NCBI GenBank assembly: GCA_018136815.1
Contig: CM030938.1
Span: forward strand, 1,035,063-1,099,062
Direction: 5' to 3'
DNA: 64,000 nucleotides
DNA from: Isochrysis galbana
Lineage: Eukaryota; Haptophyta; Isochrysidales; Isochrysidaceae
Positions 1 to 11,568 of the stretch are shown here, one piece after another (position 1 is the first letter of the stretch; every line of letters begins with the position of its first letter). A program made the position numbers and the translations under genes. The notes under the pieces were generated by a model. It was not told the DNA's origin, did no database searches, and saw nothing but the letters and a program-made list of their open reading frames with translations.

Positions 1-1219
1 GTAGTAGTAGAACGAAGTTTATAGTACTACTACTTGGCGAGCCCCCCCTCCCCTCTCCACTCCTCTTCCGCTGTGGGGGAGGAACCACCCATCATCCTGG
101 CATGCCTGATGGCTTGCCACAAGCACACTGCCCTGCTGGCCCACTCCCTTCCCCACAGGCCACAGCCTCGCCTGATTCGCTCGTCCTGGCCCGGCGTGGC
201 CAGCCCATTGCTCCAACCCCTCCTCCCTCCCTGGTCGACAGGCAGACAGGTGAACCGTGGGGGCCCCCGAGGCTCAGGAGCGCCAGCGAGGGAGAGGCAG
301 GGGAGGCCAGGGCCCTGCCCTAGCCTCCTCTGCCCCCTGAGCTGGTCTCCAGGAGCCTCCAGGGGTCGCCAGAGGGCAGCTGGCGGCCTGCCGAAGGCGC
401 GCCATCGCGCGTGCCGCAGGAGAGGGAAGAGAGAGCGCGGAGAAGTGGGTGGCACCCATGGGTGGGCAGAGCTCAGAGCTCAGCTCCGCCCACCACCACC
501 AAAAAAATTGGCGTAAGTCCCGCGCCTGTTTACAGGATATAAGTCGGGACCGAGGCCGCCGCCCACCCGGAGACACCGGAGGAAGGGGGGGAATGATCAC
601 CGGGGGGGGGGGGGGGGGGGGGGGGCTCCGGACCATATCTAAGCCCTTCACCCCTATCCCCCTAGTAGTGCACGGGGGGAGTCGCATCTAATGGCGGGGG
701 GGGAAGCGCCGGGGGAGTGGGGGTGTAGAAAGTGTTTGCTGCGTGAAAAGAATGTAGTGGGTCACGTGGGTCCACGAAAAGGTTTATTTATTTATAAAGT
801 AGGTTGGCGTGCGCGTCCCCATGGAGGAACCGAGTATAAGCACTTAGTAGTAGTTGCCTTCGCTACAGCTATAGTGCACGTGGGCCTGCTCAACCCCGGA
901 ACGTCGACAAGCTTAAGGGGGAAAAGAGAGGGCGAGGTGAGAGGAGTGAAGAGCTTTGGCCGGACCAGCGGACAGCGCGGCGACGGCGATTAGAAGCGCC
1001 CAAGAGTTATGTCCTCCATCCATAGTCCATAGTCCATAGCTAGTTAGTGCAACCCAGAATCTGCAGCAGGCAGGTTTATTTTGATTTCCACACCCCATTT
1101 ATACCCGAGCGATGGGAGGGGAAGAGCGCCTCACAACCCAGAGCTCAGCAATTTCAGGTGCTCTCCCGAGCGCGACAGGCCGCGCCTACAAATCCTGACG
1201 TGGGCGCCGCGCGCACGAC
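1..1219. other. Gene-free repeat and low-complexity region
   Basis: I see no convincing gene here. Positions 40-110 hold one copy of a dispersed repeat (CCCCCTCTCCACTCCTC followed by GGAGGAACCACCCATC) that recurs near 35.28 and 45.38 kb. A run of about 24 G lies at 602-625. The reading frames through this stretch are proline/arginine-rich translations of GC-rich DNA. The right end is the 3' flank of the methyltransferase gene. Confidence 0.6.
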
Positions 1220-2813
1220 TCAAGCGCACGCGCTTGCTGAGGCTGGGTCGGCTTGTTGCCGACGTGCAGTGAAGAAGACGCATTCGTAGTAGGTGTGGTA
1301 AAGCGAGCGGGCATTCGTCGTGTAGGCGCAGCGGCGCCACTCCTCTGAGTCGATGATAAAACCGTACGAGATGATTAGGGCCTTGAGCTCCTGCGGTCAT
1401 AATGAGTAGAGGCCGCGTGGGTCGACCCCAATTTGCGCTGCACAGGCACGGGCGCTGCACAGGCACGGGCGAAGTTGACTATCATGGCGCACCTCCCAAG
1501 AGAGTTCAATCGACGCCTCCCCATGGACGTCGTGAAAGTGCCAGAGGAGTGGGCCCAGGTTGATCCATACGCCACCCTCACACAGCAGGTCCCAGATACG
1601 CTGGATATACCTTGAGGCAAGAGGCGAGAACGCAAGCGGTAAGCTTTTTGCTGCAGCAGCTCAACGTGCGACCACGTGAATTATGGAGGGTGGCGGGCAG
1701 CGTCAGAGGGAGCATCGCTCTGAACCCGCGAAGACGGGTGTTGCGTGTGCGGATGCCAGCCCACCAGGGGCGAGGCGGGCGGTTGTTGTGCTGCCGTGGG
1801 TAGGGCGCAACACCTCGAGACATCGTGTGCGGTGTCGATGAAGAACAAGGACACGACGGCATCCCAAGTGCCAAAGCCGTCGCGGTACACCTAGCGTAGG
1901 TTGTGCGAAAAGCTGAGCTCGCCCGAGGCAAATTTTCACGGTGAGCTAGAGATCCGTGCAGGGCCACCACGCTCCTCGGCAGGGCATGCCAGCCACATCA
2001 CACCTCGAGAAAATCGCCAGCGCACATCGACATGTGGGCTGACGGCGGCAGCGAGTTGGGCGGCACATGCGGCACTCGCGCTGCCCGGAGCTGGTCGGCA
2101 GTGGTCGCGTTGTTGCACGTTTGCAGCGCCCACGGGTGGATTACTACTGCATCATCCGGCCGGCACAGCTCGTTGAGCACAAAATTGGCGGCGAGCAGCA
2201 TGAAATAGGAGAACTCGTTGCCCTGCGCCGTATACCCTAGCCGCGCCACATCCCACACTAGCCGGCCCAGCCCGGCACCCGGTAGTAGCACGCGCCTCCC
2301 TTCAGGCTCGGGCAGCAACCGGCAGAGAGCCTCGAGCACGGGCGCATGCGCGGCCTCGCGCTCCACTTCACCCTCCTCACCCCACTCGCGCACCATCTGC
2401 TTGATCGTCGACTGCACCTTCTCCATGTCCGACTCGGGCACATATGCGGCGTGCGCTGCTGGTACGAAGCGCGTCGACCCGTCGGGCTGCGGCAGCGCAA
2501 CGCGCGTGCGCCAATCATCGGGCAGCCCGGCCACTGTGCGCCGGTGTGGTTCGAGCAGCTGGTCCAGCACGCACGCGTTCTGGGAGATGGCCATGCGCAT
2601 TCCATCGAGTTTGGCGGCCACCCTTGTGACCTCCTGCGCGGCGCGGCTGAGTGCGCGGTAGTCTGCCTCCATCCGTTCTACTTTGGCCAGCCCCCATGCC
2701 TCGTAATGGTCAAAGGCGCGCAGGATTGAGGCGAAATGCTGCTGCTCGTCAAGAGACTCCGCCTCGGCGGGAGGAGGGGGAGGGGGAGGAGGCGAAGCGT
2801 GCGGCGAGGCCAT
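1220..2813 (-). CDS. CARNMT1: Carnosine N-methyltransferase-like protein (N2227 family), four exons
   Basis: SAM-dependent methyltransferase of the N2227 family, which in animals makes anserine from carnosine; its substrate in algae is not known to me. Exons on the minus strand: 2813-2004, 1890-1814, 1610-1493, 1390-1220, giving about 391 residues. All three introns (113, 203 and 102 bp) are GT-AG and keep frame. The family landmarks appear only after splicing: [19 protein letters not shown] and [20 protein letters not shown] in exon 1 (SAM-binding loop), [16 protein letters not shown] in exon 2, [15 protein letters not shown] and ASIELSWE in exon 3, and [14 protein letters not shown] at the C-terminus. 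The start is the Met before a proline-rich stretch (MASPHASPP); the frame stays open upstream through CT-rich DNA that I treat as leader. The promoter side is strongly purine/pyrimidine biased. Probably cytosolic or nuclear. The family is certain; exon edges are inferred by eye. Confidence 0.9.
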
Positions 2814-3644
2814 CTCAGAAGAGGTGAAGCGGAGAGGAGCGGGGATCCTCTTGGGTGGGATTGGTGCCGCAGGGTCGTAGATAGAGAGAGCACGAGAGAG
2901 GCGGGGCGGGAGTGAGGGAGACAGGGAGGAAGAGGGAGAAAAGGAGAGAGGGAGAAAGGGAGAGAGGGAGACGGAGCGGGAGGGGAAGAGGGAGAGGCGG
3001 ATAGCGAGAGAAGAGGGGGCACTGTGCGGAGGCGGCACGTGTGGCGATGCGCTACGAGAGAGTCGTTCACAGTCCATTCCCACCTCAGCTACTCCTATGA
3101 CTAGGAGAGGAGGAGGGCAATAGGGCAGCACTAGCGAAAAATGAAGCCCGTAGGCTCTTGCCCTGCCTCGGTACCAAATGAAGGCAATAGACCTTGAAAG
3201 CGACAAAACGACCCTCGCGCACGACCCACACACACACACACAAACGTGACTGGGGGCGCAGTGTGGGCTAAGTGTGGGCACGCCTTGAGTCCTGGGGGCG
3301 GCATCACCCTTCTTTGGGGTGATACCAAATGGCCAAAATAAGGCAACCGACCTATGTCGTATGTGTTTGCGCGTGCTATCTGTTTCTTGCTAGAGTGTTT
3401 GCTCCTATGCGCTTTCATGTGCGCTGAGAGGTTGTGTGCCCATAAATAAGGGCCGCCCGGTCTCGGGCCACGCTGCATCAACAGCGTGGCCGTCCCGGGG
3501 GGGGGGGGGGGGGGGGGGAAGGCCTCTGCCACAAATAAGGCATGCCCTGTTTGGCCCTATGAAGCAGATGCCTCTAATTTCTTCATCGGAAGAAAAGAAA
3601 ACGGGAAATTGTGAAGAATACCTGCTAGAAAAGCTTAGGGACGG
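2814..3644. promoter_or_regulatory. Divergent intergenic region with CT-rich and CA-repeat tracts
   Basis: This lies between the minus-strand methyltransferase and the plus-strand flavodoxin gene and probably holds both promoters. Visible are a long GA/CT-biased stretch at 2880-3000, a (CA)n tract at 3226-3243, and a run of about 20 G at 3498-3518. I see no TATA box at a convincing position. Confidence 0.35.
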
Positions 3645-4283
3645 ATGAGGAGCGCGGACATGTCATCGCGCTCGTCGCTGGCAGTTTTCCATGGCGGCGA
3701 ACTCTCCGCCGAGGTGGCCAAAAGGATTCGGCAGCGGGACACTTGCCAGGCGGTCGCGGTACATTTGCATACACTCGACGCCTTCGAGAGCTGGGCAAGC
3801 GATGCGAGACTCGGCGAGGGAGGAAGGAGCCACGCGGCAGTGCTCATAGTGACAACTATCGAGGACGAACAGCCGGACGCTCAGTCGGCGGCATGCCTGC
3901 GCTTCTTGAGGCGAAAGTCGCACGGTACGACGCTTCTAGACGGACTGAACTTTGCCGTCCTTGGGCTCGGCGATTCCAATAACCTGGCCACAACATGGCG
4001 GCGAGTCGACTGGGCGACACCGCGTGACGTGAACCAGGCAGCACAGAATGTCGACGCATGGCTCGCGCACCTGGGAGGCAAAAGATTCCATGCGCTGGGC
4101 GAATCCGACGATCGGACGGACAATCTACCGATTGAGTCGTGGATCGAGGGGATGTGGCAAAGCTTCCTGTCCATGTGTCGTAGTGATGGCGAAGTTTCTG
4201 CGCCTAGCGCAATGACTGAGTTAGGCGGCACTGCATCCGTGGCTGCATCGCTTGAGATAGATGCGGCTCAGGCACTCATGTGA
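3645..4283 (+). CDS. Flavodoxin-domain protein resembling the N-terminus of methionine synthase reductase
   Basis: Predicted FMN-binding flavodoxin-like protein of 212 residues. The centre reads as a flavodoxin fold: AAVLIVTTIEDEQPDAQSA (beta strand and loop, about residues 63-81), LDGLNFAVLGLGDSNN (about 97-112), then an alpha helix with NVDAWLAHLGGKRFHALGES and WIEGMWQSF. The last two segments match the C-terminal part of the flavodoxin domain in methionine synthase reductase and related diflavin reductases. Those enzymes continue with an FAD/NADPH module, but here a stop follows at 4281 and the next kilobase has no such coding sequence. It is therefore a free-standing flavodoxin protein or a truncated reductase. 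An alternative start is the Met at 3660. There is no intron. Electron donation to a cobalamin enzyme is only an inference. Confidence 0.65.
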   Translation: MRSADMSSRSSLAVFHGGELSAEVAKRIRQRDTCQAVAVHLHTLDAFESWASDARLGEGGRSHAAVLIVTTIEDEQPDAQSAACLRFLRRKSHGTTLLDGLNFAVLGLGDSNNLATTWRRVDWATPRDVNQAAQNVDAWLAHLGGKRFHALGESDDRTDNLPIESWIEGMWQSFLSMCRSDGEVSAPSAMTELGGTASVAASLEIDAAQALM

Positions 4284-5190
4284 CGCAAATTAGTACGGCG
4301 CGTCATCGATGGAGAAATCAGCACCGACGAGAAGGATACCTCGTACCGGCAGTGTCACTCCCCGTGGAGCAGCTCAGATGGTTTCATTCTGAGGTGATGC
4401 ATTGTTGGACTTGAAATCCGCAAAAATAGGACCAAACTACCAAACTCTCTATCGTCCAATCCGCCGTGTATCGTCACCGGTGTATCCGTCTGTTCTTCTG
4501 TGTCTCTGACCTACTTATGCTCACTTAAACTTGAATTGTGTTTTCTTCACTAGTCAATTAGTTAATGGCGGTGTGTGAGTGTGATGTATTGACGTGCCAA
4601 TACTCAGTGGATACTTGATTCACTCATGGGGGGTACGAGCCGGAGGGGGGGATGGGGCACAGCCGGGAAGGGGGCGTGGGCGGGGGGGGGGGAGTGAAAT
4701 TGTCTAAGGAGCGGGGAAGGAGAGGAGGGGCAGGCAGGGGCAGAGTGCCGAAGGGGGAAGGGGCGCGGGAGAAATGTGCACGGGAAATAAGGGCGGGATG
4801 AGGGGGGGGGGGGAGGCGGAGAGGGTGCTCTCCCCTCCTCGTTTCGGGGGGGGGGGGGGGGGGCATGGGAGTATCGGTCACAAAAAAGAACAGAACCTGA
4901 ACCTGAGGTCGCATCTTGCATCTTGCATGACATGTCTTGCCGCTCGCTGTTTGCTGTTTGATCGGGTTCTGCCAAAAGTTCTGGGGGCGGCACGCGGTGG
5001 GGGCTGGCGTGCACCTGGCTGGGCGGGTCGTCTGGGCGCGGTCGCTTCGGCGACAGCGACGTGTCCATGGGCTGATCGCTCGCACTAGCGGCGCCGGATG
5101 GGAAGATGGGAGGGGAGCAGCGTGCAGCGTGCGCTCCATGCGGCCCTACCGCTTTAACGATAGCTGATCACACAAAACTAAAACTACAAA
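4284..5190. other. Gene-free G-rich region
   Basis: No supported gene. It holds G-rich low complexity (4635-4870, including runs of 10-20 G) and, at 4883-4920, a copy of the short conserved motif CCTGAGGTYGCA that heads other repeats in this window (24.89, 37.10, 38.25, 42.99 and 45.07 kb). The first 150 bp are probably the 3' flank of the flavodoxin gene. Confidence 0.5.
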
Positions 5191-5250
5191 TTACTGGACA
5201 CATGATGGCTCAATCGAGTACGAGTCCGTTACACGTACGACGGAACGCGA
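5191..5250 (+). repeat. Dispersed motif with GACGGAACGCGACC core
   Basis: A conserved stretch of about 55 bp: ACATGATGGCTCAAT, a spacer, then CGACGGAACGCGACCTT. The same two-part motif occurs at 47336-47395 and, more diverged, at 53938-53992. The core alone recurs at 22880, 42797 (reverse), 53154 and 53585. Confidence 0.7.
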
Positions 5251-6097
5251 CCTTCGTGCCAAGCCATGGGTGAATAAACCAAGTGCCAAGTACCAAGTAC
5301 AAAAGTACCAAGTGTAAACTTAGTTCAACTAAAGCGTTGTTGTACATTGTGCAGAGAGAGGTTGTGTGCCAGTACGACGTGATGCATGCACGTGTGCAAC
5401 AAGCGACAAGCGCTTCAGAAATTTCCAGCAAGGCATGCGTACGCGATACCCTCCCACACCGACCTTCCCTCGGCCATCGCCACTCTATGCCTTCACAGGC
5501 GAGCCTCCCTTCGTTCGGCGGCCAATTTGGTAGCATGCAACAAGAGCACAAGGCACAGGCGCTCGCGAGAGATAGAGCCACGGCTTGGGCCGCTGGCATC
5601 AAAAAGCCTAGGCCACTATACAACGCGCCGGAAAACGACTGTGAGGGTTATAAACAAACTCAAGCCGTCTCTTGGCTAGCTAGCCCACATGTATGCCGTG
5701 CCATGCCTTCGGCCACATAGAAGGTAAGAGGCAAATGGTGCGGCGGAGAGGGGAGGGGAGCCAGCAAAGTGGAAGGCGACCTACCACCTTCCCTCCACGT
5801 GCCAGCGTGTCGTCTTCCAATCAGCCGTCCCTCGTGTGATGGTAAGAGACACGCAGTCGGCGACGTAAGGGAGAAAGTTGAGGGAAGGGCTGGGGTGTCG
5901 AGCACAAGCCGGGCCGCGACCATTGGTGTCACCTCCCAAGCGCATCCTAAATTTGATCCGACCAATGACCAAAATGATACCCCAGCCTAGCGAGACCTAA
6001 GCCAAATTGGCTGGCGGCCATAGTACTCCTGTCCCAAGCCTCAAAGCGCGGAACGAGAAAAGACGAGATGTCCCGCTGATATCCCAACGGCGAGCAC
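5251..6097. other. Gene-free stretch downstream of AHSA1
   Basis: I see no conserved coding signal on either strand. It contains short direct repeats of CCAAGTACC (5280-5320) and ordinary mixed-composition sequence. The right part is the 3' flank of AHSA1. Confidence 0.4.
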
Positions 6098-7667
6098 TCA
6101 AGCGCCAATTACCCGACCCCCAAGCATCGAGTTCATAGGATCAAGTAGCATGTTTCGCCAGCCTTTCTCTGTGCGCTCGCACTCGTCCTCAGGCACGCCT
6201 TCTTGCTCCAGCACAAGCTTAGTTGTGCCATCATCCTGCCGAAACATACAAGGAAAGATGATTAAGGCGATCAAGACAGTCTTGATGCAGCACCATCGAG
6301 CCCACCACCACCCTTTCCCCCAAATCATGAGGCACCACTGAGGTCGCGTGTCGCTCACCCCAATTTCTCGTCCCCTCCTCCCCCCATCACCACCAAAATC
6401 ACCTGTTTTTGCATCGTGATAGTCACGGTCGACCACATATTAGGCTGCCACGTTGAAAAGCGCCACTTCCACTTAATCATGGCCTCCTCGCCGTTGAAGG
6501 GTGTTAGCGCCAGGTTCTCACCCTCCACGGCCCCAGAAAACATACTGATCTTGCCACCCACCTCGGTGGACATTGTCGCGTCCGATGCCGTGAGACCTCG
6601 GATGCGCTGCATGAATTGGGCGGGGGGCGCTGAATCAGGGCAAGGAGCCACAAAGCTCGACGGCGCCTTGTGAATGCTCGTCGTAGGCGAAGGGCGATGA
6701 GGAGGAAGGGGCTGCCCATCTAGAGTGCTGCTTGAATGGCACATCTCGTTGTGCAGTCTTACCTGCGTGTCCAACAACGTCTCGTAAATCATTGGTGGTG
6801 GGGGATTGTATTGGTATGTGACCTTGATCTTGCTCGTCTTACTACTCTCGGACGCAGCCGAGACGTAGCCGGCATTGAAGCGTTCCCGCGGTGCTGCTTT
6901 GGGCTGCGGTGCTTGCACGCCCTTCATGACGTCATCCTTCAGCTCCTTGACAAACGCTATGCACGCCTTACGCACCGCCTCGCCGCCCTTGAGCCGCACA
7001 ACCTCCTTGAGCGGTCGCTTTTCGTTTGTCTCGTCGTCGCAAATTACCTGTGTTCGTGGCGCATGTTGTCAGTGATGATGTCGCAGCGGCTCCATGAGCC
7101 GCATCTGGCGACGGAATAGGCATAGCGAACCCTGCACCACCAAGCCCATATGCATCTGCGCGACAATCCGCGCTGCGAAAACCGCGCTTGCCTAGCGGAC
7201 CGTCATCTCCAAGTCATCATAGGTCTCCTCTGATAAGTCAGGCACCTTGATCTTGCCCTTGGCCTCGGCTGCGACGCCCCCGGTCGCATCAAACAGCTGT
7301 CCTTCCCACTTGATGGTGAGCTCTAGCTCATACCTGGGACAAGAGAGCCCGGTGTTGTGAGACGAGAGGCGAAACAAGACAGATTAAACGAAAGCCTCTA
7401 CCATGGCGCGTGGGCAGGGACGCACAGCGGAAAGCGTTTTTGCTTGCGTGACTGAACCGTGACGTCGCCCTTCATGGAGTCAAGGCTGAGAAGCTTGCAC
7501 GTGCCAGTGGAATCATCGAGGATGACTACGTCCTTGAGCTTCGCAGCCAGTCTCTCACGCGCCCAGTCGGTCAGATTCACCTCCGACCAGTGCCAGTTGT
7601 TGACGTTGCGGCCATCCTCTCGCTCCTTCACAATCCAACGCTCGTCACCCTCGCCAAATTTTGCCAT
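6098..7667 (-). CDS. AHSA1: Activator of Hsp90 ATPase (Aha1), five exons
   Basis: Hsp90 co-chaperone that binds the middle and N domains of Hsp90 and speeds its ATPase cycle in the cytosol. Exons (minus strand): 7667-7402, 7333-7201, 7047-6763, 6606-6403, 6235-6098, about 341 residues, the usual family length. The four GT-AG introns are 68, 153, 156 and 167 bp. The N-terminal Aha1 domain shows GEGDERWIVKEREDGRNVNNWHWSE without its usual preceding leader, then YELELTIKWEG and KIKVPDLSEE. The linker follows, and the C-terminal AHSA1 domain has YETLLDTQ joined by splicing to RIRGLTASDATMSTEVGGKI, then WKWRFSTWQPNMWSTVTI and LEQEGVPEDE..TEKGWRNML. The start is the Met of MAKFGEGDE at 7667; the longer upstream frame has no family similarity. 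The 5' side runs into a CT-rich tract. Confidence 0.95.
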
Positions 7668-8016
7668 TGCGTGCCCTACGCATCGCAAGAGAGGCAATTC
7701 ATCGTCAGCGAGAGGCTGGTCGAACGAGAACTCCTGAAGCCCGCCGCCCCATCCGAAGAGGCCGCTGCACCCTAGAAATTTCAACGCGGACTCGCTCTCT
7801 CGCATGATCGAGCACTCAGCCGCCACTAGGCTGCACAAGTGTGCAACCGTGCTCCCAAGTTTTCCCTGAATGAAGCCAAACGATCCTGCAAAACGCAGCC
7901 CCCCCGACAGTGCACCCCACCGCGCCTTGCGCGACGTTGGCCCTCACATGCAGCCACTCCTTCTCATACCGCTATCCTGCCCACCTTTTGCTGTGCCCTG
8001 CGCCTCTCCTTCTGCC

Positions 8017-8063
<47 letters not shown>

Positions 8064-9336
8064 CCCCCCCCCCCCCCCTCCCCCCCCCGCTCGCTCGCTC
8101 GCTCAGCTTTCCGTTATTATCTATCCCCATTCCACTTCTGTATCTCTGCCTCTCCATTTGCTGCAATCCTCTGTCCGCTCCCTCTCTCTCCCTCTTTCTC
8201 TCTCTCCGCTCTCCGCTCGAGGGCACGCTGGCACGACACAAGCGCAGGCGAGGCGACAGCTGCCGCCCTTTCTTCCCGCTCTCCTGCCCCCAGTCCCCTC
8301 CCGCCCCTTCCCTCTCTCTCCTCCCCTGCCCCCCCCCCCCTGTCCCCCTCTCCCTCTCGGGACGACACGTCACTCACCTTCTCGCCGTACCGCGCTCTCT
8401 GCCTCAACCTTGCCTCCCACCCCCAGACTTTCACGTACGCAGGGCGTCCCTTTCACTTTACACGGCCCACTCTCGCGTGCCGCGCTCCGCGCCACACCGG
8501 TCGGCCCACACAGCGGAGAGAAGGAGAGCGAAGGGAAGGAGCCCTCGACGCTTCTATCGTCTACTGTCTAAAATGTATCGGAGGAGGGAGGAGGGTGGAG
8601 GGAGGAGGGGGCCCGCGAGCCAAGAGCCCATGCACTGGAAGACTGCGTAGACTGTATTTATCGATTGAGGCTTGATTGAGGCTTGATTGGGCTTGCTGGC
8701 TTGCTCGGCCTCGAGCCCCGAGCTCGGGTGCCCGATGCATCCCCCGGTGCTATATCCGATATCCGATGCGATGCCAGTGCCAGTGCTCTAATTTATTACC
8801 TCGAGCCTCGAGCCTCGAGGTCGCGAGGTAGAAGTAGAGGCAGTTGTTTATTTTCTAAGACTATGACGTCGCAATCGTCGCAATTGTGATTTATAAATAC
8901 AATTATTTTTATTGTGCGGCCCTGAGTTGTTTAGCTATCAGCCTCAATCAGCTATCAGCGCAAGTGCAAGTGCAAGCGCAACGGGTGTGCACACTCTCGG
9001 GTCTTGGATCTTGGGCTAATCCCTAGACATCCCTCATCATCACTATCCCCGTCCCCGACTACTAATTGAGCGTACAAAACGGATATACTACGACGGCACT
9101 CTTCCGATAAGGACACAACTCCCCTCTACCTCGCCCCCTCACCCCCCTCCCCTGCCCGCCCGCCCCCTGCCCCTCCCCGACCGAAGCCGTCGTTATCCGG
9201 TCACAACGAGGCAAATGCCATCATGCCAAGGTGATGATTCCAGGAAGAATCAACAAGACCCGATATATTAGGGCGATCGTTGGTCTTGGGTCGAGATCAG
9301 CTACATCACTCATACGAATGGGCATGCGCATGTGGC
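7668..9336. other. Gene-free CT-rich region between AHSA1 and the EEP gene
   Basis: Contains a (CT)20 microsatellite at 8021-8060, followed by C18, T and another C run to 8088, then (GCTC)n to 8104. 8120-8400 remains CT-rich. The long proline/serine/leucine frames here are translations of this repeat. 8600-9330 is mixed sequence with short repeats such as TCGAGCC at 8798-8820, and no gene that I can support. Confidence 0.6.
8021..8104 (+). repeat. (CT)20 / poly-C / (GCTC)n compound microsatellite
   Basis: Perfect dinucleotide CT from 8021 to 8060, continuous C to 8078, a T, nine C, then GCTC units. It lies about 350 bp upstream of the AHSA1 start on the opposite strand. Confidence 0.95.
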
Positions 9337-11507
9337 TCATTGATTGTACACTTGCATGGGCCAGATACCTCCGTGGTTGGGGATGACAGACGGGTCCCCT
9401 AAGCTCGACGCATACCTGCGAGCAAATATGCAAAGCGCACTAGTGACGGAGGGCTGGGCAAGATGCGATCTTGGGCGCGGCATGCGCATGGGATCTTAGT
9501 GGACCACAGTTCGTTCGCACATCCCCGAACGCCCATAGCACAAGTCTCGACCAAATGCCGCTGCACCCACCTGCGCGCCATCCACGCTGAGAAGGAAGCG
9601 ACAGTGATCTTGCCACCCTCGCGCGCATCCTCCAATTCCGTCAGGATAGTATCGACGCGCTCCTCGTCAAGGGGGGCGGTCGCCATCCTGCGCAGTGTTG
9701 CGTGTAACTGTTCCTTCGTGGCGGCCCCCGAGTGATTTGGATTGAGGGCAGCAAAAGCGAGATCTAGTTGTCGAGCAATGGATGAGGAGGCCGACACTTT
9801 GTTGATGAAGTGCTTGTAGACCTGGAAGGGAGAGGAGTCCGCACAGTAAGACATCGTACCAATGCATGGGCGAGGCCGCCAACCTAAATTCCAACAGAGC
9901 GCAATCAACGCACCGACCTGTCGCGCGCGGCAGCAGTGCCAATGAGACGCTCCACTTTCGCCGCTTGGCGCTCTTGGGCAGACCTGCACAAACTGCTCCA
10001 GGTCCATTGTCCAGGTTCGCGAATCATCCACGGGACCTCGGCTGAAGCCCTCCTCCTCCTCACACCGATCGCCATCGCTATCGCAGCCAGCGATGCGCAG
10101 CGCAGCTCGGACAGTGTGTGAGTCTAATCCGGGAAACCCCAGACTTTGGAGACCGGCCTCTAGCTGCAGCGGAGAGACGAGGCCCGAGCCGTTCTTGTCG
10201 AAGAAGGTGAACGCCGTGCGCAGAGCGTCGCCCGACAGTGGGCGGACCGCGGTGTTGCCGGAGACACAGGCGAGCCACTGGCGCGCATCGTCCTCTATCC
10301 GAGCCCAATGTGGCCGGATCACCAGTCGCGCCGACACAGGGAGGTGGTCCGATGGGTGGACGGCATCGGGGATGGGCGAGGTAAGCCGAGGAAGGTTGGA
10401 GATGCCGGTCAACGAGAGCGACTCCGATTGATACAGGACATAGTCGATCCTCAGGTGGCGGTCCTCGGTCACGGTCGTCGCGGGGGTAGGTGCATCGACA
10501 ACAGACCAGAGCAGCGGGTGGGTAGGCGCCGAGAGGAGCATGGCCAGCGCGCGCGCGATGCCTGCAAGCTCATCGCAGTCTTTGGCGTTAAGGTCGCCTG
10601 TCAACACAACAGGCACGTCCATTGCGTTGTGCTGGTGCGCAAAGAGGAGGAGCTCGCGGAAAAGTGAGCCATACTGGTAGCCGCGCGCAAGCAGCTGCTT
10701 TTCTGACTCGGGGTTGCGCGCGAGATGCGTCGTCGCGACGAGCAGCCGCACTGTCGGATCTCGCCGCCAGTATAGGAGCGCAAATAAGCAAGTGCGGTCG
10801 GCAGTCCGCGACATGCTCGAGCCAAAGTCGTAACCCCCTGTCGCGATGAGCCCAAAGGTGCGCGCGCGCCAGGCGATGCAGCACCCGTCGGCCGAGACGT
10901 TACGCGGCCGCTTGCGCCACGTCGAGTTGAAGCCGCCCATCTCGAGCCGGTGCTTCCAAAAGGTGTGGTAGCAGTCGCACTCAGCGAGCGTGATGATGTC
11001 AGGCTCGCGCTCGCGGCAGCCGACGTGGTGGCTGCGCACGGCCTGGTAGAGGCGCTCGCGGCGCACCTCCCAGCGGAAGTAGGCAGCGTCGTACGCCTCA
11101 ATAGCCGCGATCCGCTCAGGCGAGAGCACGCCAACCGCCCACTGTGGCCACCCTTTCCCCCGCTGCTGCTTCATCCCATCCGGGCCCGATGCGTAGAAGC
11201 GCCGGTGCATCTCGTCCCGCTCTCGCTGCGTGACGTTCGCGCCGTAGCAGAACCAGGGCAGCATGTTCGTCCCCGAGTGGTTCGCAAGCACGTTGTAATG
11301 CAGAACCTCAAACTCTTTTGCTGCGTAGCGCTCGAGATCAGCGAGCCGCTCGGCCATCCGATCAATTGCGCTCTGCCCAGAGGCGAGCCGGCGCTCGAGC
11401 GCGTCGACACGGCGGCGCAGGCGGCGCACTGACGTGCACGAGCACATCGTGCACCAGCACAGCGCAAGCAGCGCGCGGCGCAGAGGGAGAGAGAGCCGAC
11501 GAGCCAT
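9337..11507 (-). CDS. Membrane-anchored endonuclease/exonuclease/phosphatase-family protein with EF-hands, three exons
   Basis: An enzyme of the CCR4/nocturnin/angel branch of the EEP superfamily, which hydrolyses phosphodiester or phosphate bonds in RNA or other small substrates. Exons (minus strand): 11507-9918, 9821-9571, 9415-9337, about 639 residues. The 96-bp intron at 9822-9917 is a multiple of three and stays open, so a naive translation would retain it. The N-terminus (MARRLSLPLRRALLALCWCTMCSC) looks like a signal anchor, followed by a coiled coil. Catalytic motifs are visible in order: HYNVLAN, ITLAECDC, VVLTGDLNAKD, LRIDYVLYQ and HPSDHLPV. C-terminal to the catalytic domain are EF-hand loops: DKNGSGLVSPLQ is canonical; CDSDGDRCEEEEG and NPNHSG are degenerate. 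This predicts a calcium-responsive enzyme facing the secretory lumen or outside. The substrate cannot be read from the sequence. Confidence 0.82.
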
Positions 11508-11568
11508 CGCCGCTGCGCCGACGGCGCCGCCGCACGCCGCGCCAACCGACTCGCAAGTGCGCCGCCGC

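Noticed and set aside
2814-3281. Longer N-terminus for the methyltransferase (open to 3281)
   Set aside because: The extra 156 residues are Ser/Leu/Pro-rich translation of CT-rich and CA-repeat DNA; the Met at 2813 starts a normal disordered leader.
7839-8675. Three overlapping plus-strand frames of 230-280 codons full of SLSLSL and PPPP
   Set aside because: They are translations of the (CT)n and poly-C tract in all three frames; no conserved segment and no codon bias.
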